Positions 42,067 to 50,736 of a DNA stretch of 64,000 nt are shown piece after piece. A program made the position numbers and the translations under genes. Numbering within the stretch: the first letter of the stretch is position 1; each line of letters opens with the position of its first letter. Below the pieces are notes generated by a model. It searched no databases and was not told the origin of the DNA. It was given only the letters and a program-made list of their open reading frames with translations. Source of the DNA: CAYGDP01 sp964348665 (GTDB lineage Bacteria > Verrucomicrobiota > Verrucomicrobiia > Palsa-1439 > CAYGDP01); the NCBI GenBank assembly GCA_964348665.1, contig CAYGDP010000020.1:1-64000 (forward strand). Reading direction: 5' to 3'.

Positions 42067-44784
42067 ATGAAGAAAACCAAATACGTCTATTTTTTTGGCA
42101 ATGGCAAAGCCGATGGCAATGGGAAGATGAAACCCCTCCTCGGCGGCAAAGGCGCGAACCTTGCCGAGATGACCCGAATCGGTCTTCCCGTCCCTCCCGG
42201 ATTCACCATCACGACCGAGGTCTGTACTTATTTTTACAATAATAAACGCACCTACCCCAAGTCGCTCCAAGCCGAAGTCGAAGCTGCCGTCGCGAAGATG
42301 GAGCAAATCGTCGGAACGAAATTCGGCGACAAGAGCGCGATGCCGTTGCTGGTCGCCGTCCGTTCTGGCGCGCGCGACTCGATGCCGGGAATGATGGATA
42401 CGATCCTCAATCTCGGTCTCAATGACGACGCGGTAGTCGCGCTGGCCAAGGCGACGAACAACGAGCGGTTCGCCTGGGATTGTTATCGCCGGTTCATCCA
42501 GATGTACGGCGACGTGGTGATGGGTGTGCAGAAAGCTCCGCACGAAGATCATGAGCCGTTCGAGACGGTCATCAGCAAATTGAAAGACGAACGCCATGGC
42601 AATCATGAGATCGAAGACACCAAACTCTCGACGAAAGACCTCAAGGAACTGGTCTCCCGATTCAAAGCGCTCATCAAGGATCGCACGGGCAAGGAATTTC
42701 CAAACGACCCATGGGCGCAGCTCAAGGGTGCCGTGGGCGCTGTGTTCGGGTCGTGGATGAACGACCGCGCCATCGTCTATCGCCGCAAATACAATATCCC
42801 AACCGAGTGGGGCACTGCCGTCAATGTACAATCCATGGTGTTCGGCAATACGGGTGAGGAATCCGGCTCCGGTGTTGCCTTCACACGCGATCCCGCGAGC
42901 GGTGAAAAAGTTTTTTACGGTGAATTTCTCATGAACGCGCAGGGTGAAGACGTCGTCGCGGGCGTGCGAACCCCCGATCCCGTTGCCCTGCTCAAATCGA
43001 AACAACATTCGTCGTACGTCGAGTTGGAGCGCATCCGCAAAGTCCTCGAATCCCATTTCAAAGACATGCAGGATTTCGAGTTCACCATCCAAAACGGCAA
43101 AGTCTTCATGCTGCAGACGCGTAACGGCAAGCGCACAGGGTTGGCCGCAGTCCGGATCGCCTGTGAAATGGTGAAGGAAAAATTGATTGATTGGAAGACC
43201 GCCGTTAAACGTGTTCCCGCCGAGCAGCTCGAGCAGGTTCTAGCGCCCGTATTTGATCGTACCGCGCTGAAAAACACCAAAGTGATTGCCACGGGTTTGC
43301 CCGCGGGACCCGGCGCGGCCAGCGGCAGGATTTATTTCAACGCCGACCGAGCCGTCGAGGCAGCACGGAAAGGCGAAAAAGTATTGCTCGCCCGAATCGA
43401 AACCTCGCCGGAAGATTTGCGCGGCATGATCGCGGCGGAAGGCATTCTCACCGCACGCGGCGGCGTCAGCAGTCACGCAGCTCTTGTCGCCCGTCAGATG
43501 GGTAAAGTCTGCGTCTGTGGCGCTGCAAAACTCCACATTGATTATCACGACAAGACGCTCACGGTGGACGGGCAAGTTTTCAAGGAAGGCGATTTCGTCT
43601 CGATTGATGGCACCAGCGGCCATGTCTATGGCGGCCAACTCAAAACTGCGCCGAGTGAAGTAATCCAAGTGCTCGTTTCCAAGACGCTCAAACCAAGCGA
43701 GAGCCAGACCTATCAGTATTTTGCACAACTAATGAAATGGTGCAGCCAAGTCACACGCCTTAGCGTGCGAACCAACGCAGACAATCCCGAACAGACCGCC
43801 AACGCCGTCGCATTCGGCGCGTCGGGCATCGGATTGTGCCGCACCGAACATATGTTTTTCGAGGGCAATCGCATTGACGCGATGCGTGAAATGATTCTCG
43901 CCGAGAAAACCGAGGACCGCAAAAAAGCGCTTGCTAAACTTCTCCCTTATCAGCGCGAAGATTTCAGCGGCATGTTCCGCGAGCTGAAAGGATTGCCCGC
44001 GACGATCCGCTTCCTGGATCCGCCGTTGCACGAATTCCTGCCGCACGATCACGCTTCCCAGAACGAGCTGGCGGAAAAATTGGGCGTGAAGACCGAGAAA
44101 ATCGCCAAGCGCGTCCACGAATTACACGAGTTCAACCCGATGCTAGGCCATCGCGGTTGCCGTCTTGGCATCGCCTACCCCGAAATCACCGAGATGCAGG
44201 CTCGGGCCGTATTTGAAGCCGCTGCGCAGGTGCAGAAGGAAGGCGTAAAAGTAAAACCCGAGATTATGATCCCGCTTGTCGGATTCAAGAAAGAACTCGA
44301 TCTGCAAATCGAAGTCGTCCATAAAGCCGCCAAAGCCGTAATGGAAGAGAAAAAAGTAAAATTGAACTACCTCGTTGGCACGATGATTGAGGTCCCGCGC
44401 GGTGCGCTTACCGCCGATGAAATCGCCGAGAGCGCCCAGTTCTTCAGTTTCGGCACCAACGACCTCACGCAAACCTGTCTCGGCATGAGCCGCGACGACA
44501 GCGGTTCGTTCCTGCCGCATTACGCAGAGCTGGAAATTGTGAAGAAAAATCCGTTCGCCACCATTGATCAGTCGGGCGCCGGCCAACTCATGCAAATCGC
44601 GCGTGATAAAGGCCGCAAGACCCGCCCCGACATCAAGCTCGGCATCTGCGGCGAGCACGGCGGAGATCCCGAAAGCGTAAAATTCTGCCATCGCCTAGGC
44701 CTCACCTATGTGAGTTGCTCGCCCTTCCGCGTCCCCATCGCCAGATTGGCCGCCGCCCAAGCGGCGCTGGAAGATGGGAAGTAA
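42067..44784 (+). CDS. ppdK: Pyruvate, phosphate dikinase
   Basis: Interconverts pyruvate, ATP and phosphate with PEP, AMP and PPi. 905 residues, full length. The nucleotide-binding GGKGANLAEMTRIGLPVPPGFTI is at the N-terminus, phosphohistidine segment GGVSSHAALVARQMG near 470, and PEP-binding barrel with GTNDLTQTCLGMSRDD and LGICGEHGGDP...YVSCSPFRVP near 860. The ATG at 42067 is supported by AGGAAA; a frame extension to 42031 overlaps the promoter. Could serve gluconeogenesis or PPi-linked glycolysis. Confidence 0.97.
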   Translation: MKKTKYVYFFGNGKADGNGKMKPLLGGKGANLAEMTRIGLPVPPGFTITTEVCTYFYNNKRTYPKSLQAEVEAAVAKMEQIVGTKFGDKSAMPLLVAVRSGARDSMPGMMDTILNLGLNDDAVVALAKATNNERFAWDCYRRFIQMYGDVVMGVQKAPHEDHEPFETVISKLKDERHGNHEIEDTKLSTKDLKELVSRFKALIKDRTGKEFPNDPWAQLKGAVGAVFGSWMNDRAIVYRRKYNIPTEWGTAVNVQSMVFGNTGEESGSGVAFTRDPASGEKVFYGEFLMNAQGEDVVAGVRTPDPVALLKSKQHSSYVELERIRKVLESHFKDMQDFEFTIQNGKVFMLQTRNGKRTGLAAVRIACEMVKEKLIDWKTAVKRVPAEQLEQVLAPVFDRTALKNTKVIATGLPAGPGAASGRIYFNADRAVEAARKGEKVLLARIETSPEDLRGMIAAEGILTARGGVSSHAALVARQMGKVCVCGAAKLHIDYHDKTLTVDGQVFKEGDFVSIDGTSGHVYGGQLKTAPSEVIQVLVSKTLKPSESQTYQYFAQLMKWCSQVTRLSVRTNADNPEQTANAVAFGASGIGLCRTEHMFFEGNRIDAMREMILAEKTEDRKKALAKLLPYQREDFSGMFRELKGLPATIRFLDPPLHEFLPHDHASQNELAEKLGVKTEKIAKRVHELHEFNPMLGHRGCRLGIAYPEITEMQARAVFEAAAQVQKEGVKVKPEIMIPLVGFKKELDLQIEVVHKAAKAVMEEKKVKLNYLVGTMIEVPRGALTADEIAESAQFFSFGTNDLTQTCLGMSRDDSGSFLPHYAELEIVKKNPFATIDQSGAGQLMQIARDKGRKTRPDIKLGICGEHGGDPESVKFCHRLGLTYVSCSPFRVPIARLAAAQAALEDGK

Positions 44785-44877
44785 ATCGGCAACTCGATCA
44801 ATGGCTATTATTCGGCGAGAGAGAATTTTCCACCTGTGGTGGCGCTGCCACGTCATCGAGTAAATCGCGGCGCGCTT

Positions 44878-45315
44878 TTATGGATTCGACGGGGCGACGA
44901 CAAAACCGGTGACAACCGGCGGTTGATATCCGAACATCATTTTGACTTGAAGAATTCTCCACTCGATATGATTGGTGATCATCTGGCGCGTCATCGGAAC
45001 TCCAAACACCGCCGCAGCGATTACCACCGATAATCCTATCGCCCATGCCACGCGCCGCTGATATCGCGACACACCCACAGGACAATCTCCCGTCAACAGT
45101 GTGCCATCCCGGCGCAAATACATCCGGCCACAAAGTTTACCTTCTTTCGCACGCACTAACGCGACTGCTTCATCCGCACCCATCGCCGACAGATTGAAAA
45201 CATTCTTCTGACAATGCTGGCAAAACCGGATGCGATCGTCGCCTTTCATCTCCTCCCAGCGCGCGGGACAAGGCTTTGCGATCCGCACCTGATTCAATCT
45301 CTCTTCCGCATTCAT
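44878..45315 (-). CDS. Cys-motif single-TM protein, copy A
   Basis: About 145 residues. N-terminal cytosolic domain with IAKPCPARWEEMKGDDRIRFCQHCQKNVFNLSAMG...GKLCGRMYLRRDGTLLTGDCPVG, then one TM helix (VAWAIGLSVVIAAAVFGV) and a short tail. The C/CxxC/C/C spacing suggests bound Zn or a redox centre. The domain occurs widely but I know of no function. About 60% similar in this domain to copy B next door, so they are tandem duplicates. The ATG at 45315 matches the start of copy B. Confidence 0.75.
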   Translation of the reverse strand: MNAEERLNQVRIAKPCPARWEEMKGDDRIRFCQHCQKNVFNLSAMGADEAVALVRAKEGKLCGRMYLRRDGTLLTGDCPVGVSRYQRRVAWAIGLSVVIAAAVFGVPMTRQMITNHIEWRILQVKMMFGYQPPVVTGFVVAPSNP

Positions 45316-45376
45316 GATCCACGCTGATTCAGTCCTAGCAACCATACTCCCGCAACGAACATAATCAAGCGTTGCT

Positions 45377-45952
45377 TTAGTTCTGCGTGGTCGGTGGCGG
45401 CGGGCAGACGACATCCCCCATCAATATGTTCGTGCCGGTTTGTGGCGGCGGAGGCATTGGTCCAATCTTACCCACCGCTACTTCTCCAAGAACGCGTATG
45501 GGCGGCGGCGGCGTGGGATATCCCAGCAAGGTCTTGACTCTCGCCACGGTCGTTTCGACGGAATACGTGATCTTCGCGCGCAATTCCGCGACCGAGCGGC
45601 GCCCACTCGACGTTCCAAACGCGCAGCCTGCCACGAAGAGCATCACTGCCGCGGCAGACGAAAGCGACATCGCAACGTTTCGCCTATACTTCGCAATTCC
45701 AACCGGACAATCGTTAGTCAGTAACGTGCCGTCGACGCGGAGATACATTCGAGCGCAGAGCTTGCCTTCTTTCTCGCGTACCAGCACGGCGGCATCGTCG
45801 GCTCCCATTGTCGAGAGATTGAACACATTCTTCTGGCAATGGGCGCAAAACCGGACGCGGTCGTTGCCCGACATCTCGTCCCACGACGCAGGACAAGGTT
45901 TGGCGATTCGAATTTTGTTGAGCCATTCTTCGGTAGTCACGGTTGTTTTCAT
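45377..45952 (-). CDS. Cys-motif single-TM protein, copy B
   Basis: 191 residues. Same N-terminal domain as copy A (IAKPCPASWDEMSGNDRVRFCAHCQKNVFNLSTMG...GKLCARMYLRVDGTLLTNDCPVG), a TM helix (VAMSLSSAAAVMLFVAGC), then a Pro-rich tail (GYPTPPPPIRVLG, PMPPPPQTG). It is divergent from the sigma factor gene, with about 110 bp between likely starts. Cytosolic Cys domain plus one TM is the layout of ZAS anti-sigma factors, though the Cys pattern differs; a regulatory link is speculative. Confidence 0.75.
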   Translation of the reverse strand: MKTTVTTEEWLNKIRIAKPCPASWDEMSGNDRVRFCAHCQKNVFNLSTMGADDAAVLVREKEGKLCARMYLRVDGTLLTNDCPVGIAKYRRNVAMSLSSAAAVMLFVAGCAFGTSSGRRSVAELRAKITYSVETTVARVKTLLGYPTPPPPIRVLGEVAVGKIGPMPPPPQTGTNILMGDVVCPPPPTTQN

Positions 45953-45995
45953 GGCGAATCAGACACGGGTTTGTGAAAGAAGTTCCGATTTTTCG

Positions 45996-46025
45996 TTGCC
46001 GCCACCCAAGTCAGCCTGCTACAAT
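45996..46025 (+). promoter_or_regulatory. Candidate sigma gene promoter
   Basis: TTGCCG (45996-46001), 18-bp spacer, TACAAT (46020-46025). AAGGAG at 46034-46039 is too far from ATG 46066 to be a ribosome site for it. Confidence 0.45.
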
Positions 46026-46065
46026 GTCCGCACAAGGAGCCGGCTTTGCCGTCAGCGTAATCATC

Positions 46066-46914
46066 ATGGCGTACGACCCACGAGAAAGCGATAGCAGTGT
46101 CAAAATCTACCTGCGCGAGATCGGGAAAATCTCCCTGCTCACTCGCCAGGAAGAGGTTGACCTCGCCAAGCTCATCAAAAAGGGCGGGCGAAACGGCGCC
46201 GCCGCCCGCACCAAGATGATCAAGGCCAATCTCCGCCTCGTCGTCAAAATCGCCCACGACTACAGCGGCCTCGGTCTTCCCGTGCTAGATCTGATCAGCG
46301 AAGGCAACATCGGCTTGATGAAAGCCGTCGAACGATTCGATCCGCGCAAAGGTGGCAAGCTCTCCACCTACGCCGCGTGGTGGATCAAACAATCCATCAA
46401 ACGCGCACTCGCGAATCAGTCCAAGACCATCCGGTTACCCGTTCATCTTGTTGATAAGATTTCCAAAATGAAACGAGCCGCCATGAAGCTAAGCGAGAAA
46501 CTCGGCCGTGAACCGAACGACGAAGAGTTGGCAAAAGCGCTCAAAACCACCGCCGCCAAAATCGCCCAACTCAAGACCATTAGCGTCCGCCCCGCGTCCC
46601 TCGACGCCCCCATCGGGCAAGACGAAACCACCGAGTTCGGCGAGATCATCGGCGATGAATCCGCGCAAGACCCGTTCGAGATGCTGCGCGACAAGATGAC
46701 CAAACAGGACGTTTCGTCCATGCTCGGCAAGCTCGACAAACGCGAGCAGGAGATCGTCAGGCTCCGCTTCGGGCTCGGCGGCGAGAAGGAAATGACATTG
46801 GAAGAAGTCGGCCGGTTTTTTCGCATCACCCGTGAGCGCGTCCGCCAAATCCAAAACATCGCGCTCGATAAAATGCGCCGGATGATGGAAAAACAGGAAG
46901 CATTGCCCAAATGA
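46066..46914 (+). CDS. Sigma-70 family RNA polymerase sigma factor (group 2/RpoS-like)
   Basis: About 282 residues. Region 1.2 (SDSSVKIYLREIGKISLLTRQEEVDLAK), region 2 (NLRLVVKIAHDYSGLGLPVLDLISEGNIGLMKAVERFDPRKGGKLSTYAAWWIKQSIKRAL), region 3, and region 4 (LDKREQEIVRLRFGLG...EEVGRFFRITRERVRQIQNIALDKMR). No region 1.1, so not the housekeeping factor. The ATG at 46066 is preferred (MAYDPRESDSS); upstream in-frame starts at 46024 and 45943 overlap the promoter or the divergent gene. Overlaps apt by 4 bp. Confidence 0.9.
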   Translation: MAYDPRESDSSVKIYLREIGKISLLTRQEEVDLAKLIKKGGRNGAAARTKMIKANLRLVVKIAHDYSGLGLPVLDLISEGNIGLMKAVERFDPRKGGKLSTYAAWWIKQSIKRALANQSKTIRLPVHLVDKISKMKRAAMKLSEKLGREPNDEELAKALKTTAAKIAQLKTISVRPASLDAPIGQDETTEFGEIIGDESAQDPFEMLRDKMTKQDVSSMLGKLDKREQEIVRLRFGLGGEKEMTLEEVGRFFRITRERVRQIQNIALDKMRRMMEKQEALPK

Positions 46915-47459
46915 AATCCTCTACACGGATTGACCCCGATAAAAACGCTTCAATACGACGCGCCATTCGCGACGTGCCCGATTTTCCAAAGAAAGGCATC
47001 ATCTTCAAGGACATCACGCCCGTCCTGGGTGATCCGAAACTCTTTCGCGCTACCGTGGACATTTTCGCGCACCGCCATGCAAAATCGAATCTCGACGCAA
47101 TCGTCGCCATTGACGCCCGCGGATTTCTCTTTGGCGCGGCGCTCGCGTACGAACTCGGACTCGGCATCGTTCCCGTCCGCAAAACCGGCAAGCTCCCCTA
47201 TTCCGTCATAGAACATTCCTACGACCTCGAATACGGCAGCAACACGATCGCCATCCACACCGACGCACTCGAAAAAGGACAGCGAGTTCTGATTGTGGAT
47301 GACCTCCTCGCCACCGGCGGCACAGCCCAGGCCGCGGCGCATTTGGTTGAGAAACTTGGCGCGAAAGTAGCAGAGCTGGATTTCGTGGTGGAACTCGGCT
47401 TCCTCAAAGGCCGCGAAAAACTCAAAGGCTGGTCGATCTTTGCGCCAATTGTGTACTAG
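46911..47459 (+). CDS. apt: Adenine phosphoribosyltransferase
   Basis: 182 residues. Salvages adenine to AMP with PRPP. IRDVPDFPKKGIIFKDITPVL, ARGFLFGAALAYELG, RKTGKLPYSVIEHSYDLEYG and the PRPP loop VLIVDDLLATGGTAQAA are diagnostic. ATGA overlap with the sigma gene; AAACAGGAAG lies upstream. With MTAP next to it, it completes methylthioadenosine salvage to AMP. Confidence 0.96.
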   Translation: MKSSTRIDPDKNASIRRAIRDVPDFPKKGIIFKDITPVLGDPKLFRATVDIFAHRHAKSNLDAIVAIDARGFLFGAALAYELGLGIVPVRKTGKLPYSVIEHSYDLEYGSNTIAIHTDALEKGQRVLIVDDLLATGGTAQAAAHLVEKLGAKVAELDFVVELGFLKGREKLKGWSIFAPIVY

Positions 47460-47526
47460 GAACGATAAAATCGTTGAAACGTAGAGACGATAAAACGCGT
47501 ACTCCCACCTTTTTAACGCCTTTACC
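47460..47526. repeat. 7-bp-period tract between apt and MTAP
   Basis: GAACGAT, AAAATCG, TTGAAAC then CGATAAA and TTTTTAA, CGCCTTT units, in the gap between convergent genes. May also act as a terminator region. Confidence 0.4.
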
Positions 47527-48415
47527 GTAAATACGGCTTCAGGATTGGCGCCAACGCCTTCTTCGTCTTTGCCGGCCACAACTTTTTATCCGTCACCAGC
47601 GACTCAGCAAGCGCGTGTTTACAGGAGCAATCCGAATGAATCGGCACTTTCCCAATCGCGCGTTGCACGATTTTCTTGGCCGTCTCGACGTTCTTAAGAA
47701 GTATTTGCACTACCATCTGCCCCGTCACCGGAGTCTCGCTCACATGCCAGCAGTCGTAATCGGTGATCATTGCCATGCTCGCGTAACACATCTCCGCTTC
47801 CCTCGCCAACTTCGCCTCGCCCAGATTCGTCATCCCGATGATGTCAAATCCCATCTGCCGATACGCCCCGGACTCCGCCTTCGTCGAAAACATCGGCCCT
47901 TCCATGTTCACGTACGCGCCACCAAAATGAACCTTCGCCTCTTGCCCGCGTAAAACTTCCGTCGCGCACCCGCGCAAAGTTTCCCGCAGGATCTTACAGA
48001 GAGGCTCGGCGAACGACGTGTGCGCCACAATCCCCTTCCCAAAAAACGTATGTTCGAGTCCCTTCTTCGTCCGGTCAAAAAACTGATCGGGCAATACGAT
48101 GTCCAACGGCCGATATTTCTCCTGCAAACTCCCGACCGCCGACACACTCAAAATCCAACTCACCCCGAGCTTTTTCAGCGCCCAGATGTTGGCGCGATGA
48201 TTCAGCTCGCCCGGCAAAATCCGGTGCCCGCGCGCGTGCCGCGGCAGAAACACCACGTCGCGCCCGCCGACCCCTTCGGCTCCGCTCAGGGCAAGTCGTC
48301 CGCACAAAAGCTGATCGCTCGGCTTACCGAACGGGGTGGTAACATTCACCCACTTTTTCGCCTCCAGACCTTCGATGTCGTAAAGACCGCTACCGCCAAT
48401 GATTCCAATTTTCAT
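47522..48415 (-). CDS. mtnP: S-methyl-5'-thioadenosine phosphorylase
   Basis: About 297 residues. Cleaves MTA to adenine and methylthioribose-1-phosphate. IGIIGGSGLYDIEGL, VFLPRHARGHRILPGELNHRANIWALK, VSAVGSLQEKYRPLDIVLPDQFFDRTK, MEGPMFSTKAESGAYR, IGMTNLGEAKLAREAEMCYASMAMITDYDCWH. Between GRL and GGRDVVFLP the residues ALSGAEGV are encoded by a palindromic repeat (48271-48295), lengthening the loop. ATG 48415 is chosen over TTG 48421. Confidence 0.94.
   Translation of the reverse strand: MKIGIIGGSGLYDIEGLEAKKWVNVTTPFGKPSDQLLCGRLALSGAEGVGGRDVVFLPRHARGHRILPGELNHRANIWALKKLGVSWILSVSAVGSLQEKYRPLDIVLPDQFFDRTKKGLEHTFFGKGIVAHTSFAEPLCKILRETLRGCATEVLRGQEAKVHFGGAYVNMEGPMFSTKAESGAYRQMGFDIIGMTNLGEAKLAREAEMCYASMAMITDYDCWHVSETPVTGQMVVQILLKNVETAKKIVQRAIGKVPIHSDCSCKHALAESLVTDKKLWPAKTKKALAPILKPYLR
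48271..48295 (-). repeat. Palindromic element inside the MTAP gene
   Basis: CCCCTTCGGCTCC then GCTCAGGGCAAG (plus strand); arms CCCT-TCG and CTCAGGG. It is the CCTGAGC...GAAGGG element type known from many genomes, here in frame. Confidence 0.55.
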
Positions 48416-48422
48416 GCGCAAG

Positions 48423-48451
48423 AGGATACGAGGTCATCGCCAAAAAGTAAA
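48423..48451 (-). promoter_or_regulatory. Possible leaderless promoter of the MTAP gene
   Basis: TATCCT (48428-48423) ends 7 bases before the ATG; weak -35 TTTACT 17 bp further. Confidence 0.35.
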
Positions 48452-48531
48452 ATGAAAGTTCGCGAAACAGCGCGTCCTACCGAACACGAATTCGCTCTGG
48501 CTCGACTTCGCTGGCAAACTCGTCGCGAAAA

Positions 48532-48561
48532 ACTTTTTCCTGCGTGCCGGTGAGAAAAAGT
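48532..48561 (-). terminator. Terminator after the UvrD-like gene
   Basis: Stem ACTTTTTC/GAAAAAGT (48532-48539, 48554-48561), followed on the minus strand by TTTT. Just 6 bp beyond the helicase stop. Confidence 0.55.
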
Positions 48562-48567
48562 GTTTAG

Positions 48568-50232
48568 CTAAATCTTCTGGATGCGGCTCTTGTCTATCCA
48601 CTTGAGAAAAGTTGGATCTGATTTAATCGTTGAGATTAAAAATACTTTATGCCTCGCCCTTGTTAAGGCGACAAGAAATTTACAAACATCCAAATCCGTA
48701 ATTTTTTTACTTTCGTCGTTAATCAAATATCGGTCATCAAAGTGCGTAATAAAGACGATGTCAGCATCAAGCCCTTTTGACCCCTGGACGGTCGTTGCCT
48801 TTATCGGGACGTTCCCGACACCTGAAATACGGATTGATTTAGCTGAACCGACATCGTCTTTTAAAACGTCTTTGCTTTCCCTGAAAGGGTCACGGCGAAT
48901 TCGTTTGAAAATTTCTCGCAAAGCATCTTCATCAATAGGTTTTCCGTCTATTATTTTGCGCAGATGAGCCAATAAGCTACGCACTTCACGCTTGTGTACT
49001 TGAGGCATTATGTCTTCGAAGGACTTCTGCGCTGGCTGGTCCGTTTCATTGAGTAGCGACCGGAACTTTACATCGTCCAAGAGTGCCTTTGCCGTTATTC
49101 GCCAACCAAGCTTGCATTTTTTATTTTCAATTAGAAGCTTCAGGCCGTCCAGTAGCGTCGGCTCTCTTTCGGTTTGGCCTTCGGGCAAAGAGATATTCTT
49201 AAAACCAACATCTCTTAGCGCGCCGCCGATCCTTTGCAACTGCTTCGTCCACGGCGAAATTATCAACACTGAAAACTTATCGCGCACGTGCCCCGCAATC
49301 TGTTCAAGGTTGCTTTGAATAAAATACGGAATTTGCGCTTCCCATTTATGGCAGTGAATAATTTTGGAATTTCGGTCGCTCAATTCATCTTTCAATTTAT
49401 CCTCGAAATATTCATAAGTTTTTTCGACTCGGCCTTGCAGCAATCCAGCCCGTTTTGCGGCTTTGACTATGTCGTTGGAAGTCTCTACGATTACTCGTGT
49501 ACATCGAGAGCAGAACGGCAAATTGAATTGCTCAAATCCAAAAGTTGCATTGCCATGTCGTTGGCGAATATGTTCAGTGCTTGCATTTTTAAATTCGTAT
49601 AAAGCTTGGTCATCATCACCAGCGATCAGAATTGAATTTTTTTCCGCAAGAAAATCAATAAGCGACACCTCAAGCTGGTTGAAATCCTGAAATTCATCGA
49701 CAATCACTTGGTCATATATTGGCACATCCACCTTCTTGCTTTCAAAAAACTTCACCGCCCCGTAAATGACGTCAGAATGGCCGTAATGATTGTCGTAGTA
49801 ACGCATCCTATCGCGGTAGAACTTAATACATTGATTTTCGTCGTCACGGGTATGAAATATAGGATCAAAGTCAATTTCCCGGTTGAGTAGTATATTCGCG
49901 TCCTCTTTTATGACCGCCGAAAGTTTTGGAAAAACTTTCACATCTTTGCCAGTCGCGCGTTTAACAATTCCGCGTGCAAAACTGTGTAGCGTTTTCACTT
50001 CAGACAACCCACAAAGTTTTAAGGAGAGGTCGTCAACAAGCGCCTTGATGAAAGAGAGCGTAAGTGTTCGCGTTTTTTCTTCTAAAATTTTCGCGAAAAG
50101 ATGCGTCTTGCCTGTTCCTGGGCCAGCGACAACAAGTATCTTCTTGGCCCGCGATTTTAAAATGGCGATAGTGTGTTCGTCACGGAGGCGTTTCGCTTTT
50201 GCATATTTATCTTCGGAAGCGATTTGAGTCAT
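48568..50232 (-). CDS. UvrD/Rep-like superfamily 1 helicase
   Basis: 554 residues, shorter than UvrD. Motif I VVAGPGTGKTHLFAK (about 34-48), Ia SFIKALVDDL, II VIVDEFQDFNQLE, III ILIAGDDDQALYEF, and C-terminal KATTVQGSKGLDADIVFITHF and VALTRARHKVFLIS (motifs V-VI). The gene is visibly AT-richer than its neighbours and has an isolated position, suggesting recent transfer. Similar solo or two-gene helicases occur in phage defence (for example GajB), but no partner nuclease is adjacent, so a defence role is only a possibility. Confidence 0.88.
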   Translation of the reverse strand: MTQIASEDKYAKAKRLRDEHTIAILKSRAKKILVVAGPGTGKTHLFAKILEEKTRTLTLSFIKALVDDLSLKLCGLSEVKTLHSFARGIVKRATGKDVKVFPKLSAVIKEDANILLNREIDFDPIFHTRDDENQCIKFYRDRMRYYDNHYGHSDVIYGAVKFFESKKVDVPIYDQVIVDEFQDFNQLEVSLIDFLAEKNSILIAGDDDQALYEFKNASTEHIRQRHGNATFGFEQFNLPFCSRCTRVIVETSNDIVKAAKRAGLLQGRVEKTYEYFEDKLKDELSDRNSKIIHCHKWEAQIPYFIQSNLEQIAGHVRDKFSVLIISPWTKQLQRIGGALRDVGFKNISLPEGQTEREPTLLDGLKLLIENKKCKLGWRITAKALLDDVKFRSLLNETDQPAQKSFEDIMPQVHKREVRSLLAHLRKIIDGKPIDEDALREIFKRIRRDPFRESKDVLKDDVGSAKSIRISGVGNVPIKATTVQGSKGLDADIVFITHFDDRYLINDESKKITDLDVCKFLVALTRARHKVFLISTIKSDPTFLKWIDKSRIQKI

Positions 50233-50367
50233 GGGGCTATTTTTTCAATTTTTATTTTACCCCTTCGACGGCGGCAGCGTGCCGATTGCGCGGTCGGAGC
50301 CACCGATGATTCTGGCAATTTAGTTGTCGGCGTAGAAATTTGGAGTGGTTTTCATGGTGACGTTTCA

Positions 50368-50601
50368 TCATGCCGCCACAGCGAGGGCTTTTTGCACGGG
50401 CTTGGCGAGCGCGACGGGCAGAAAATAATCGGCGGGGAAGAGGTAATCCTCGCCCGATTCGTCCACGACACAGATGAGTTGATGCTTCGCAGCCTTGGCG
50501 TCGGGCAGCGCAGCGTAAATCTTGCGCGGCTCAAGCGAGGCGTCGTAGCCTTCGTTCTTCACACAGACGACGAAGTGTTGCTTCGTTCCGTTCGCTTTCA
50601 T
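50368..50601 (-). CDS. 77-aa conserved protein of unknown function
   Basis: MKANGTKQHFVVCVKNEGYDASLEPRKIYAALPDAKAAKHQLICVVDESGEDYLFPADYFLPV... is a pattern I recognise from a widespread small cytosolic family without known function. ATG 50601 begins the conserved part; 50640 is an in-frame extension that overlaps the promoter. Confidence 0.75.
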   Translation of the reverse strand: MKANGTKQHFVVCVKNEGYDASLEPRKIYAALPDAKAAKHQLICVVDESGEDYLFPADYFLPVALAKPVQKALAVAA

Positions 50602-50611
50602 GACTCGCCTA

Positions 50612-50640
50612 TCAATACCATGAGTAAAAATCGCTGGCAA
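50612..50640 (-). promoter_or_regulatory. Promoter of the 77-aa gene
   Basis: TTGCCA (50640-50635), 17-bp spacer, TATTGA (50617-50612), 10 bases, ATG. Confidence 0.55.
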
Positions 50641-50736
50641 TGCAGAAGCGGCGAGACGCCGCGTCCACTTTTCTTTCGCGCCTATCCGCGTGCACCTGTC
50701 CCGTATCTTTGGTCGGGATTAGAGGTTGAACAATCT

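Noticed and set aside
41971..43092. Long open frame (373 codons) antisense to ppdK.
   Set aside because: It is a shadow of the ppdK codon usage; its translation has no domain and it covers the ppdK promoter.
48451..48555. A 34-codon ORF (MKVRETARPTEHEF...) between MTAP and the helicase.
   Set aside because: No ribosome site, overlaps the helicase terminator, and no recognisable similarity.
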